From Acrasis kona (lineage: Eukaryota; Heterolobosea; Eutetramitea; Acrasida; Acrasidae), in assembly GCA_026419775.2 (NCBI GenBank), contig JAOPGA020000862.1:1-31589 (forward strand): DNA of 31,589 bases. The letters are read 5' to 3'. The position numbers and the translations under genes were made by a program. The notes under the pieces were generated by a model. That model did not search any database and was not told the DNA's origin. It saw nothing but the letters and a program-made list of their open reading frames with translations. Positions 8,019 to 17,966 of the stretch are shown piece after piece (position 1 is the stretch's first letter; the number at the start of each line of letters is the position of its first letter).

Positions 8019-10725
8019 ATGATCGGTTCTTTCAACGTTTCATCAATCGTGAGAAATGAGATTAGTGGTGGTGAGTTTGCCTTCAGAGGAGGAGAATTTG
8101 ATTATCAAGTCGCCAAAAAAATATTCAACAATGGTGGCAAAATAATTGGGTCGAAACAAATCAACGACGTACGTTTAATGTTCATGATTGACCTAATAAA
8201 AATAGGATACCATTCTTATTTATCGCGAAAAACCGGAACAGGTAAAAAAAGGCAACCCTGCAAATGTTGTCACCTACGAATGGTTCGACCAGTTTGTCAA
8301 AGAGCCTCCCCGCAAAATACAGAAGTTTAATACATATTCTGTTGGGCCACACGGATACGTGGAGTATGAGAAGGAAACAATTTGTGAGTTTGATTAATGT
8401 ACAACGGCTTATCGTATAGCAACGGGTATTGATGTTGATATAGACAACGCATTGGAAATCTTAATGGCTAACCTAAATCAAAGTTGCACGCCATTGTTAT
8501 CAGATAGCAATAAAGTTTTGGATTTCGTAGATCGCGAAGCGAGTACGAAAATATTGTATGAAGCTTCCAAAAAGATTTGCGGCACCCTTATCTCCGCTAA
8601 CAGCTCTGGTACAAAGGACGTTGACAAGAACAAGGTGTCCGTCATAGATATTTCTAATGGACCTGGTACTGGCAAGACAAGAATGAACCAAGAGGCAGTT
8701 ACGCAAATGAAGAAGTACGCTGCTCAACATGTTCAGGATGAATCTCATGCAGAGTTCATCAAACTCCTACAAAACTGTTTGGTGATTTTTACGTCGTTTG
8801 GAAACGGAACGACCACCAGCCCAATAGATTGGACCAATCATTCTCTCGCTGTCAGATTGCTATACGGCTATTTTGTAGAAATAGATAAAGGACGGTGCAT
8901 CTTTAGTTTTTCAAACACAATTTGGAAGTTATTGGGAGGCTACCCCAACATGTCCCAAGCCATCTCGATCGTTATCAAGCACCACAGAATGATAAATAAG
9001 ATCGACAATGATGAGATTGTTTTGTTGTACTATGGTATAGATGAGTACAACAAATTAATCGAATTAAACAACGATCACACAGGATTGTTTCAGAGGGTGT
9101 ATGAACAAGCATCAGGAATTTTGAGATTGATTGAAAATACAGTCTTATTACCCGTGTTCAGTGGCACAACTATAAGTGGTTTCAACGAAGTCACCAAAAA
9201 GAGTGCTCGCTCATCTATTCGCGTGCCTTTGCCACCTCTCCACCATGGCATCACGACCATTGTATCAAGATTCTTTAGCCAAAAAATGCCAAATCAAAAC
9301 TGGAGCGCCTCCCGCAATTTCAACTACGCCGCTCATGAAATGAACTTGCCCAGGGCGTTGCAGTATTTTCTAGATGAAATCCATGAGGTTGTGGCGACGC
9401 GTCGACCTTCGATAGATTTTTGCGAATTCATGGAACAAAAGGAGAACAACGTAACAATTCTCGACAAGATATTAACGAATGTTAAAAGACTGTTAGAAGG
9501 ATTCCTGAATGTCCTGTTTGATCCAAAGTATCTTGATTTGGTTGAGTTGGCAATTACATATTACTTCCTGAACACTCCAGTGGAACATTCGCATGCGATT
9601 GTTTTACTTGAATTGGCAGAGACTGGAGTAATCAATTTGAACGAAAAATCTAATCATGTTTTTTGTAGCATGCCTCATGTGTTACTGCGTTTCATCTTGC
9701 AAAAAAAAAATGATGTCAAATGGTTTTTCAAACCAATGTTAGATCTCTTGAATGCAAACATCAAAACTGGAGAAGATTACGAGCGTTTCTTTTTGGATTA
9801 TTGTCTTCTTGCAGAAAACCTTCGCTTTCGAGAACTCAAAATGAGTGAAATTACGATTGGAGATATGTTCAGGGGTGGCGAATTTTGGAACGAATCCACC
9901 AAGAGTATTATTGTAGAGGTCGGTGATGTAAGATCCGTCAACCTCAAGACCTCAACAGTTAACAAGAAAAAAAACAAGAACAAAAAGTACAAAACTCCAC
10001 TAAGGGCAACTAGGACAACTGATGACGAGGTCATCACAAAAAAGTACAATGTGTACTTCAAGAACGCATCTCAAGCTGAAGCGGCTGATATGGGAGTTAT
10101 TAAAAAGGTCTCTCAAAACGATCAGATATTGGATAAAGAGGTCTTAAAGAAGAAACACATTGATGGCATCAATCTAGCCATATTGATACAAGCCAAGTTA
10201 GCAGTGGATGCCAGGCTGAAGACCAAAGATATGGGCCATTCACTTGATCACATAATCTCAGAGATGGGCAAGGCCAACAATGGGTTCTATTCTGGTTTCT
10301 GCAATGAGAAGATGTTCGTCTTCCATTCAAACCATCATTTGAGCCCCAACTACAAAAAACCCGAGGACGGTCAAGAACACGGCCACGTTGTAGTGTTCAA
10401 CCGTTCTAACTTTGTGGATTTTTATGGACCACTTGTAACCCATAACGTTAATTGGATATACTGTAAGTTTTGTTTCTTTTTTTTATGCTTAATATAAATA
10501 GCAACGTCAAATGAGGTGTATGTTAACACGGACTCTCATGTCTGTCTTCTATCAATTTTGAACAACATCTTGCTGGTGGAACAGATATTGTCTGCAAGGA
10601 AGAAGAAAAAGATACATGACATTGCTGATTTTGAAGATAGGGTGATCAACAAGCTTCACCATATAGCCAAAACAAATGCCACACAAATGATAGTAGACCG
10701 TGAAATAAAGATCATTTGTTCTTGA
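8019..10725 (+). CDS. Crinkler/RHS-like P-loop NTPase with C-terminal nuclease-like domain
   Basis: Four exons: 8019-8168, 8206-8383, 8420-10462 and 10502-10725, with introns of 37, 36 and 39 nt; 864 aa. The NTPase core has Walker A GPGTGKT (190-196), a strand with a 'TSFGNGT' turn, the RLLYGYF helix typical of Crinkler NTPases, Walker B as YYGIDEYN (about 313-320) and a VFSGTT sensor-like strand. Near the C-terminus, after a Lys-rich linker, HIDGINLAILIQAKL (D691, Q700, K702) resembles the D...(Q)xK core of restriction-endonuclease-fold domains fused to Crinkler/RHS NTPases. Such proteins act as secreted effectors in oomycetes and as abundant nuclear families in free-living protists and trypanosomes; the role here is unknown. 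No signal peptide is evident. Family assignment rests on motif pattern only. Confidence 0.62.
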
Positions 10726-11367
10726 TAAACAAATTTTTATTGTGATTCTGAATCTCTCTCTTATTATACACGTCAATTTTTATGGTATCGTCATTTTTAT
10801 GGAGTTACCATCAAGTGTTAGCTAAACTATATAATCCGTCACAATTCTATTCCTTTGCCAGGTTGAAGAAATTACAATTAGGTTTTTGCGTCGAACGTGC
10901 TTCAATGTTGAGCGGGGGGCACAAAGAAACAAAACACCACAAAGGTACTGGATACATCTAATTGTTATTCTAAGCTTGTTAGAAGGGGATACAGTCCCAG
11001 CTGGGCTCGAACATTAGAGCAAAGAAGAAGTGATGCGACTACAGGGAATCGAATCCTAAACCGCAAGAGAACAAAACGTTTTGAGAAATAATTACAAAGA
11101 AATTCTTAAAATCGAGAATGATTAGAACTTGAGGTCGGAGAGACTGCGTATGTTGAGAGTCGATTAAATTAGAAGAAGAGCACAGATGAAAAGCAGATTA
11201 ATTCCTGTCACTCACTCCCTAGATTAAATCAAAAACAGAATCAACAATTTGACCACACCAACAAAAGGAGTTTCTTATTCCGCAATGATATCACCAAGAA
11301 GTAGAATACCAACAATTAATAAATCTCCATAAAAAAGTGAAATTAAATTATATATTCAAAAAAATAT
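10726..11367. other. 640 bp spacer without a recognised gene
   Basis: Lies between the ends of the Crinkler-like and KAP3 genes. It contains a perfect 10 bp palindrome, CCCAGCTGGG (10996-11005), and two T-arm-like strings (GGCTCGAAC near 11004 and GGAATCGAATCC near 11045) that do not fold into a tRNA. No supported ORF. Confidence 0.5.
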
Positions 11368-13155
11368 TTAATCAGCCGTCCACACTCTTAAATCATCGCT
11401 GTCCACACTTGATCGTAGGTAATCATCGCTGTCTCCTTGGTCGTTATCCTTTCCGTCTTCTTCCTCTACTGCCCTGATCCAAGCAGCATTATACAATTGG
11501 AACTTACGCAGTCTAATAATTTTGGCCCACTCTGGACTACTCTCTGAGATATAATCTAACACTGTGTCTGTCATCTTCCTAATAATATCATTTCTGGTCA
11601 TTAACATCGATATTACAACTGTTATGGCCTGCTTGTTTGTTAAAAATTGCTTTTTTGTCGACTCATATAACATGAATTGACTAAAAGAAAACAAGCACTG
11701 TAAAACCATCTCTTCATCAGAGTATTTGTTTAAAAATATAGAACATAATGATGGCACAATGTTAGCTTGGGACAACATTTGTGCACACTCCTTATCTGCA
11801 CAAAGCGTACCTACCAGTATAATCACCTCTAGCAATACGTCATCCTCCACCTGTTCTCCTCCGTTTTTCAAATTCTTGATTAAGAAATCAGTCATTTTGA
11901 ATTTTTTGAATATTTGCAGATATTGACCTTGTTGGGGTCCAGCGGAGCTTCCTAAATTACCCACTACTCCTAGCAGCTCCACCAGAACGTCCGTATCGTC
12001 GATTTTTGTACAAAGGCCCATAATTTCTGGTAAATATTTTCTTACCGTATTCTTTAGCTTTTCATGTCTTGTAATGTTTCTCATCAGTTTACATAGCAGA
12101 TTATCTCGAGATTTGAGACATCTCTCAATTATGCGACTAACAGCATTATTGGTGGTACCCATGAGCTCGCTGTTTCTGGGTACAGTTGATAAATTGATGA
12201 CAAGAGCCATGAGTTCCTTGTCCACAGTTGCTGCAGGGAACTCTATAACCAGCTCCATTAGTATTGGGATGATTTCGGAAAAGGAAGGAAGATTTCTTCC
12301 AGCCTCATCAGTAGTGAGGTGGTATAGAATTTTGATTACAATACTGAAGTGCTCTAGATTTCCTAGTAGCTGCAACAGTTGGGGGAGTGCATTTTTCGCG
12401 AGATACGCTCTCACGTTGATATCAAAAGTAAGATTTAGCAGTAGCTTTAAAGATACAGTTAATAGTTGATCATTTTCGTGGGGGATAAATTGAAGGAGAT
12501 TCTGGACAAGTCCCTCTTCTGTCATTTCGTCCTTGTTTTCTTGAAATATACTCAACTTCTTCAAAAATGTAATGGCTAATATAAGAAGGTCTGGGTTGGT
12601 ACGGTATTGAACTATTCTACATAGCGACGGAATGATTTTCTTCTCCTTCATTTTGATTTCAATCTCAATGTTTTCGGCCAAATTGAGCAGAATGTGAAAA
12701 CACACGTACAATAGTTTTTCTTGTTTTTGTAGCATCAAATTCAATCTGTCTTGGTTGACATTTTTGGCTTTTAATTCCTTCATGAGTTCGTTAAATCTCT
12801 TTTCCTCGTAATCAATCGTCTTCATTACAATGACTCCAACTTTGAATTTTGTTATAATAGAGTGGAACTGTGAGAAGTGCGAGAAGCTGTAAAACACGTA
12901 TAGAATGTTTATCATCAACTCCATGCTCTTTCTGCCTTCATCTTTCAGTTCTCTCCCCAATGCGTTTAATAAATGTTCGTTCCCTATCAAATATTCTAAG
13001 TTGTCAGGTTCTCTTGACACCTGCATGATTAGGAATGAACCTTGTACTTTTTTTGCGAAGTCGTCATCGTATAACAACTGAAGGTAGTCGTCTATCTGCT
13101 GGATGCTGACTTTTGTGTTCTCGTCAAACTCCAGCTGCTCTTCGCTATCGCTCAT
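11368..13155 (-). CDS. KAP3: Kinesin-associated protein 3 (KAP, kinesin-II accessory subunit)
   Basis: Single exon of 595 aa, shorter than the human protein (about 790) because the C-terminal tail is reduced to an acidic stretch. The match to KAP3 runs nearly full length: the N-terminal 'NLEYLIGNEHLLNALGREL' region, FSHFSQFH, KQEKLLYVCFHILLNLAE, ITFLKKLSIFQENKDEM, LLLNLTFD, MRNI, EVIILVGTLC, then a conserved ending 'EWAKIIRLRKFQLYNAAWI'. These are armadillo repeats filling most of the chain. KAP joins the heterodimeric KIF3 motor to cargo and is needed for anterograde intraflagellar transport, so its presence implies that the organism builds cilia or flagella at some stage. No other IFT gene lies in the window. 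Confidence 0.92.
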   Translation of the reverse strand: MSDSEEQLEFDENTKVSIQQIDDYLQLLYDDDFAKKVQGSFLIMQVSREPDNLEYLIGNEHLLNALGRELKDEGRKSMELMINILYVFYSFSHFSQFHSIITKFKVGVIVMKTIDYEEKRFNELMKELKAKNVNQDRLNLMLQKQEKLLYVCFHILLNLAENIEIEIKMKEKKIIPSLCRIVQYRTNPDLLILAITFLKKLSIFQENKDEMTEEGLVQNLLQFIPHENDQLLTVSLKLLLNLTFDINVRAYLAKNALPQLLQLLGNLEHFSIVIKILYHLTTDEAGRNLPSFSEIIPILMELVIEFPAATVDKELMALVINLSTVPRNSELMGTTNNAVSRIIERCLKSRDNLLCKLMRNITRHEKLKNTVRKYLPEIMGLCTKIDDTDVLVELLGVVGNLGSSAGPQQGQYLQIFKKFKMTDFLIKNLKNGGEQVEDDVLLEVIILVGTLCADKECAQMLSQANIVPSLCSIFLNKYSDEEMVLQCLFSFSQFMLYESTKKQFLTNKQAITVVISMLMTRNDIIRKMTDTVLDYISESSPEWAKIIRLRKFQLYNAAWIRAVEEEDGKDNDQGDSDDYLRSSVDSDDLRVWTAD

Positions 13156-13334
13156 GCGTAGTTACGATTATAAAATGGTTGCCTCTTACAATTTGATAAT
13201 CTATTTTAGAAAAGAAATCAGACAACAACTAAAATGGGACACTATTTAAAATGCTCCTTTAGTTCGAGATCGAGTAGAAACTATGTGGACATTTTAACAA
13301 GTTACTGTAACAAAATTTACTTTATTTCATCACT

Positions 13335-13734
13335 CTACAGTTTTGACTCGATCTTCCTCTCATAGACAGCATAAACTTTTTTGATTGGTTTTACGGTCTC
13401 CCAAGTTCCTTTAAATCCTATAAAATTAGAATAAATTATCCAAGTAGAATGATTAACCTGATGGAATGACCAATCCCTCCCCTGCTTTAAATGTAAATTC
13501 TTTTCCCTCTGAGTTTGTTAGCTTTACTTCACCTTCGATAAGGTAGCAAAACTCCTCGGTCTTTTGCTCAAAGCTCCAGATTCCTGGTGTTGCGAACCAA
13601 GATCCTGCATGAAAGTTTTCTGTTTTATCTGTGTACACGTTGTTGGTCATTGCTGAAGGAGAACCTTTTATAACATTCTCGGGTGTATAACGACCGTTCT
13701 GGTCGTACTCGTAGTTAACCCTCTTCACCTCCAT
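13335..13734 (-). CDS. Small cupin-domain protein (Cupin_3 / DUF861 type)
   Basis: Two exons, 13458-13734 and 13335-13417, with a 40 nt intron between Ser and Gly codons; 119 aa. The chain shows the usual pattern of this small cupin class: W-x-TPG-x-W, an E-x-F-x-Y-x-L-x-G-E strand, LT..G..F.F.AGE and V.IPSGF.G.WE, ending in a KKVYAVYERK strand. Such stand-alone cupins are found in bacteria and plants, and their substrates are mostly unknown; some take part in sugar, ureide or ethanolamine metabolism. The start chosen is the ATG at 13732-13734; the frame is open to 13812, but the extra segment is hydrophobic and does not look like part of the fold. The gene is divergent from the EF-hand gene. 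Confidence 0.8.
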
Positions 13735-13944
13735 CCGATTAATTGTAATGTTGATTTGCAACTGATTGACATTAAAAGAAGACAGAGAGAATGGGAAACA
13801 TAAATGATACAATCAGAGACCATGTAGAGCGTGAATTTAGGCGTGTAAGAACAAAAGGAAGTGAGAAAGAGTTTCTTGTAAAGTATAAATCGTGCATTCA
13901 ACTAACAACCACAGACAATAAATGAAGCAAAGAAGTTGAATAGT
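13735..13944. promoter_or_regulatory. Divergent promoter, cupin / EF-hand genes
   Basis: About 210 bp separate the two opposing start codons and must contain both promoters. No specific element is recognised. Inferred from layout. Confidence 0.4.
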
Positions 13945-14933
13945 ATGGAGGACAGCCCTATAGATTTTAAGAAATTAGCCGTTCTATTCATGCTCGACGT
14001 CGACAAGAACGGAAAATTTACTTTAGACGACCTTCTAAAATTCACAGAATGGTGTTGTTCGGTGACGTCCCATATAAATAACAATGACAGACAAAGTTTT
14101 CAAGTAATAAAATTTAATTTAATAACACTCACTCTTTTAGAGCGAATTACAGGCTCAATGTACTTTAAACATGTGGAGAAGAATTAATACTTATAACGGA
14201 AGGATAGCATTTTGTGATTGGTTTGTAAGGCTGTTTGCGGTTGGCATGATTGTCAAGGTACCAATTTCCAAAGGCACACCAAAGTCAATACCCAAGGTTG
14301 AAGTAAAGTATGATGAGTCAAGTTCAGATGAAGACGAAGACGTGAGGAGTGTCAAAGATGATGACATGGAAGATAGACCACCAGAAGCCACCGCCGAACA
14401 AAACACTCAATATTCAAATAAATTAAGCAAAAGGATAGATCAACTCTTCCTCAGCGTAGATACTGTCACTACACTCTACGAAGTAATAAATACATTTTTA
14501 ATTGTTGACTAACCGACAAAAGATTTTAAACATTAAAGAACTGTACGGCATAAGCTGCCAGGATCTTATTGATCTCATGCAAAGAGTTGGAGAGGACATG
14601 GGACAACTTCGACTGGACAATGAAGCACTAGACAACGTAATTCCTGCAAAGGTTGTACATTTATTTGCGGAGAATTTCGCCACTGGGTTTATAAACATGA
14701 TGAGCAAATTGGGTTTTCATGCAGATGTGTCCACAGATGCTTATCTTTCACTACCTTTATCACCTTCAAGGATTGAGCCTGCGCCCACTTCGTCCCAACA
14801 AATGTCGGCAAGATCAGAGGAGTTGAGTGGTACAAGCGAAAGTGATGAGGATGAGGTACAAGAGCCGGTAAAACCTGTAATCAAACCAAACTTTAGTGTG
14901 GGTTCTGTGATGATGTCAAAATTAAAGTTGTAA
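13945..14933 (+). CDS. EF-hand protein
   Basis: Three exons, 13945-14103, 14141-14482 and 14523-14933, with introns of 37 and 40 nt, both in phase 0; 303 aa. One clear EF-hand loop lies at residues 18-29 (DVDKNGKFTLDD) with acidic or oxygen ligands at the expected positions, though the last position is D rather than the usual E. After it come a Trp-rich helix (NMWRRINTYNGRIAF), an acidic Ser/Asp/Glu stretch, a second helical region around 'ELYGISCQDLIDLMQRVGED', and another acidic Ser-rich tail. The layout recalls EF-hand proteins of plants with the same 'LFMLD.D.NGKFTL' signature, but I cannot name an orthologue. Probably a cytosolic calcium-binding protein. The TTG codon at 13936 is not needed as a start. 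Confidence 0.72.
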
Positions 14934-15265
14934 ATATTGTCATATAAATATCCATTGCAATTTGATAAAGTAGTTGTGTTCTTTGTGTTCTTTTAAAGGT
15001 AGTTTGTCATGTTCTTAAAAACATCAAACGGTCACGATAATAACGTTGACACAACTTCGTTTCCCATTACAACATGATCTCTAAAGTCTTCCTTCCACAT
15101 ACATAATTATAGTCTGACTATACCTCTCTCAATCTTAAGGACACTTTATTCAAGCTTAATTGTATCAAATCGATAAACCGCTCAAACAACAGTCGTTGAT
15201 GAGCCATCACAGAGAGTCATAAATAACAAGACACTATTAGACTGGTGTTAGTTACTAATTTACTT
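14934..15265. other. Convergent spacer
   Basis: About 330 bp between the stop codons of the EF-hand and UBFD1 genes, containing AT-rich 3' flanks. I see no gene, RNA or repeat in it. Confidence 0.55.
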
Positions 15266-16026
15266 TTATTGGAACAATGTAAGCGGGTCACTTGGGCCAC
15301 CCAAAACACCGTACTTTATACTTTTTACATATTGACAAGGTACAAAATAAATCCAATATACGCTATTTAAGTTTTGTCCGGTTTGTAGCCCTATCATAGA
15401 ATAGTCAGGATCTGAGTGAATTGGTTCAGTGAGTACGTCTCTAATGGAAGAGTATGGAACTTTCTCCGTACTGTCCTTACTGGCTATCCACATCTCTCTT
15501 AATTCCTGCTTAAATGTCAATCTGATTGGATCTCCTCTCTTGTTCAAAAGTCCTTTGATTGATTTTGGTAGTGGGTGCTAAAACTTAATAAAAATTATGT
15601 ATTTTATGATATACTTACGTTTTGATTTTTAACCGCAGCTTCTGCATCAGCGGGCTTTCCTTTGTCGATTGCTTTTTTATGCTCTTTCGCTTCGCTTGGT
15701 TTTGGCGTTTGCGGGGTATCAGGGTCTTTCTTGGAAGATGCATCCGCGCTTACACCTGTGGTGGTAGTGGCACTTATGATCTTTTCTAATGTACTTCCGA
15801 TCAACATTACTTTAGAGTTGTTTTTAATATTTAAAGTCTCTAATACGCTGGAATCTTCTAGTTTTCCTTTAAAACCCTTAATAATAAGCTTCTGGACTGA
15901 GGGTGGAACCTGAGTTTGGTCTTGAATTTTCTCTTTTAGATTTGCAACCGTCGAAGTGACGGGAATATTGATAGTATAGTTATTTTTTCCATGCGATATC
16001 TCCAGTGTAAGGGTGTTGTCAGACAT
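15266..16026 (-). CDS. UBFD1: UBFD1-like ubiquitin-domain protein
   Basis: Two exons, 15619-16026 and 15266-15577, with a 41 nt phase-0 intron; 239 aa. Residues about 5-80 form a ubiquitin-like domain (LKEKIQDQTQVPPSVQKLIIKG, then SKVMLIGST). A linker ends in DKGKP, which is conserved in UBFD1. The second exon supplies the family's own C-terminal domain: RLTFKQELREMWIASKDSTE, then VPYSSI.DV.TEPI, YSMIGLQ, and YWIYFVPCQYVKSIKYGVLG. The parallel with human UBFD1 continues to the end. UBFD1 binds polyubiquitin and has been linked to NF-kB signalling in animals; in a protist a general ubiquitin-pathway role is more likely. The gene is divergent from the acyltransferase gene, with about 100 bp between starts. 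Confidence 0.88.
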
Positions 16027-16130
16027 TGTTTAGATTTTGATTGTTGCGTGCTCAACTTCAGTTCGTTGTGGAACAGTTGAATGAAGAGAAAGTGGACATT
16101 TATAACTTCTATTAATATCTCGTTCAAATT
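16027..16130. promoter_or_regulatory. Divergent promoter, UBFD1 / acyltransferase
   Basis: The two start codons lie 104 bp apart on opposite strands, so the promoters are shared or abutting. No motif is recognised. Confidence 0.42.
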
Positions 16131-17577
16131 ATGGCAGAAGCACCAAACACGCTCATATACAGAGGTTTACATTCCTTCCTCAACCTTTGTACAAGAATAT
16201 TTTTCGGTTCTGTTAGCGTCAGGGGTGAAAAAAATATACCTGACGGAAAAGAGCCTGTAATTTTGGCAGGGTATGGATCACTTCATTAACCACGAATAAT
16301 CTTGAAGCACACACCAAAATGGACTTATAGATCCAGTTATTATATATTCAATATGTAGTAAAAGACAAATCACTCCCGTTGCGGCTGTGTATTTGTTCAA
16401 AATGCCTGTGATTGGAACGATTTTAAGAATGTTGGGAGGAGTAGCAGTAACTCGGCCACAAGACAATCATGGTCAAGCTGTTAGCAGTTCTTCTGCTCTA
16501 GAATCAATGGCTAAAGTTTTGTCTAATCAAGGTAAGATTAAGGCAACATAATTTATTAACAATAAAAGGTGTTTTATGTATATTCCCAGAGGGAGTCAGT
16601 CACAACTCTCCCAGTGTATTAGATCTAAAGTCAGGTTTTGCAAGAGCGAGTTACATGGCTTTAAAAGCCAACCCTAATCTTCAAAACGTTCATGTAGTTC
16701 CTGTAGGGCTCAACTATAACGCCAAAAATCGCTTCAGATCTGATGTGTACGTAGAATTTGGACAGCCTTTAGTACTCAATCGCGAATGGGCCGAAAGATA
16801 TGACACAAACCAAAAGGATGCTTTGCACGAAGTAACATCTTCCTTGAAAGTAAAATTACAAAAAGTAATTTTCCATGCCAAATCTGTAAATTGTTCTTTC
16901 TCATTCTTTTGACGTTTTCCAAAGCCTGAGGTATTAAAACTAGCACAACTGGCTCGCCAAATTGTCACCGATGATAAGAGACAAAGTCACGAAGATTATG
17001 TCAAAAGTACAAAGACGTTTGTTAACCTGTTGGAAATGGATTCCAATAAAGAAGTCTACGAATCACTTGAAGAAATGAACCGTTTATTAGAAATGATGCA
17101 CCTTAGAGTGTCTGATTTTTTGGTCAAAGACAAATTAAGTTTGTCAAAAGTATTTTATCAAGCCGGCCGTATGTTATTGTCTTTACCAGGTTCTTTGTTC
17201 CACGCGCCCATCGGCATCATATCTAGTTTAGTAAGTTTGCATGTTAAAAATTAATTTTAATCATTTTATAGGTTGGCAAAAAAATTGCAGGAGGATATGA
17301 CGACCAAGAAGCACATTATAAAGTGATGGTCACGATGATGCTCGTTCCTGTTTTTTACACTGGGTCAATGATTGCAAATACCATGTTGTTCAACTTTAAA
17401 ACTGCTTGTGTGTTAAATCTATTTCTTGTCATGGATGGATTACTGGCTGTCAATGTTAGACCACTTAATTATAGTTTCACAATGGTTAGGAGGGTGTTTG
17501 AATTACTCTTGTTGGACAAACAAACGACCAGAAGGAATATAGCAATGTTAAAAGAAGAGCTATTAGAAAAGATCTAA
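16131..17577 (+). CDS. PlsC-family glycerolipid acyltransferase
   Basis: Five exons, 16131-16270, 16308-16531, 16569-16885, 16925-17230 and 17272-17577, with introns of 37, 37, 39 and 41 nt; 430 aa. Splicing recreates motif I, THQNGLIDP (H49, D55), followed by a GVAVTRP strand and motif III, FPEGVSHNSP (127-136) with downstream SGFAR. Motif I has five residues between H and D, as in the 'NHxNxLLD' branch of PlsC proteins and, from memory, the yeast Gpt2/Sct1 group. A long helical middle (LEEMNRLLEMM) precedes C-terminal hydrophobic stretches at 'MMLVPVFYTGSMIANTMLF' and 'LNLFLVMDGLLAV', probable membrane segments. It likely transfers an acyl chain from acyl-CoA to glycerol-3-phosphate or dihydroxyacetone-phosphate in the ER. 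Acceptor specificity cannot be read from sequence. Confidence 0.83.
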
Positions 17578-17966
17578 TAAAACACAATATTTTCGATTTT
17601 TGCTTCTCTTCTCAACCGCAATGCTTATTGTGTAAGGTTACAAAAATATTCAACAAACTGTACAGGGAGATACAACCTCCATGCATTCCTCTGTACAGGG
17701 AGATACAACCTCCTCAATTCCGCCAATTTCATTGTAACAAGCTAATATTCATAACGTCCAGAAAACACAACTCTTTTATTGTTTTGATTCTAGTTGGTGA
17801 TATCACTTCTTTTCTTCGTTCATATCAGACTGTTTGGTTTTGGTCAAACGCGAACACTCGAGTTCAAGTGGTCAATCAATATTAGGCGGGTCCGACGTCC
17901 GACAGCAGGACATTTGAGTTGAAAAGTAGAAATTCAGGACCATTTGTTTTGGACGTTAAAAAGAAA
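17578..17966. other. 5' flank of the RGS gene
   Basis: About 390 bp between the acyltransferase stop and the first ATG of the RGS gene. It holds a 23 bp duplicated element (listed separately) and an open frame at 17628-17885 without an internal ATG. An ATG at 17621 could join this frame by a 34 nt intron, but nothing supports the product. Confidence 0.45.
17658..17713 (+). repeat. Two-copy 23 bp direct repeat
   Basis: The 23-mer CTGTACAGGGAGATACAACCTCC occurs exactly twice, at 17658-17680 and 17691-17713, a period of 33 bp. Each copy carries the 8 bp palindrome CTGTACAG. The period is a multiple of three, and the open frame across it reads LYREIQPP twice. Confidence 0.9.

Noticed and set aside
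10990-11060. tRNA-like T-arm strings in the spacer after the Crinkler-like gene
   Set aside because: Two GGnTCGAA-like strings occur, but neither strand gives a matching acceptor stem, D-arm and anticodon arm at tRNA spacing.
13735-13812. Longer N-terminus for the cupin protein
   Set aside because: The added 26 residues are hydrophobic and lie outside the cupin fold; the ATG at 13734 gives the usual family length.
17658-17713. CRISPR-like array
   Set aside because: Only two copies with a 10 bp gap, in a eukaryotic intergenic region with spliced genes on both sides.
17628-17885. Open frame over the 23 bp repeats
   Set aside because: It starts only with TTG, has no internal ATG, and ends before the RGS frame. 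A spliced start from 17621 is possible but yields nothing recognisable.
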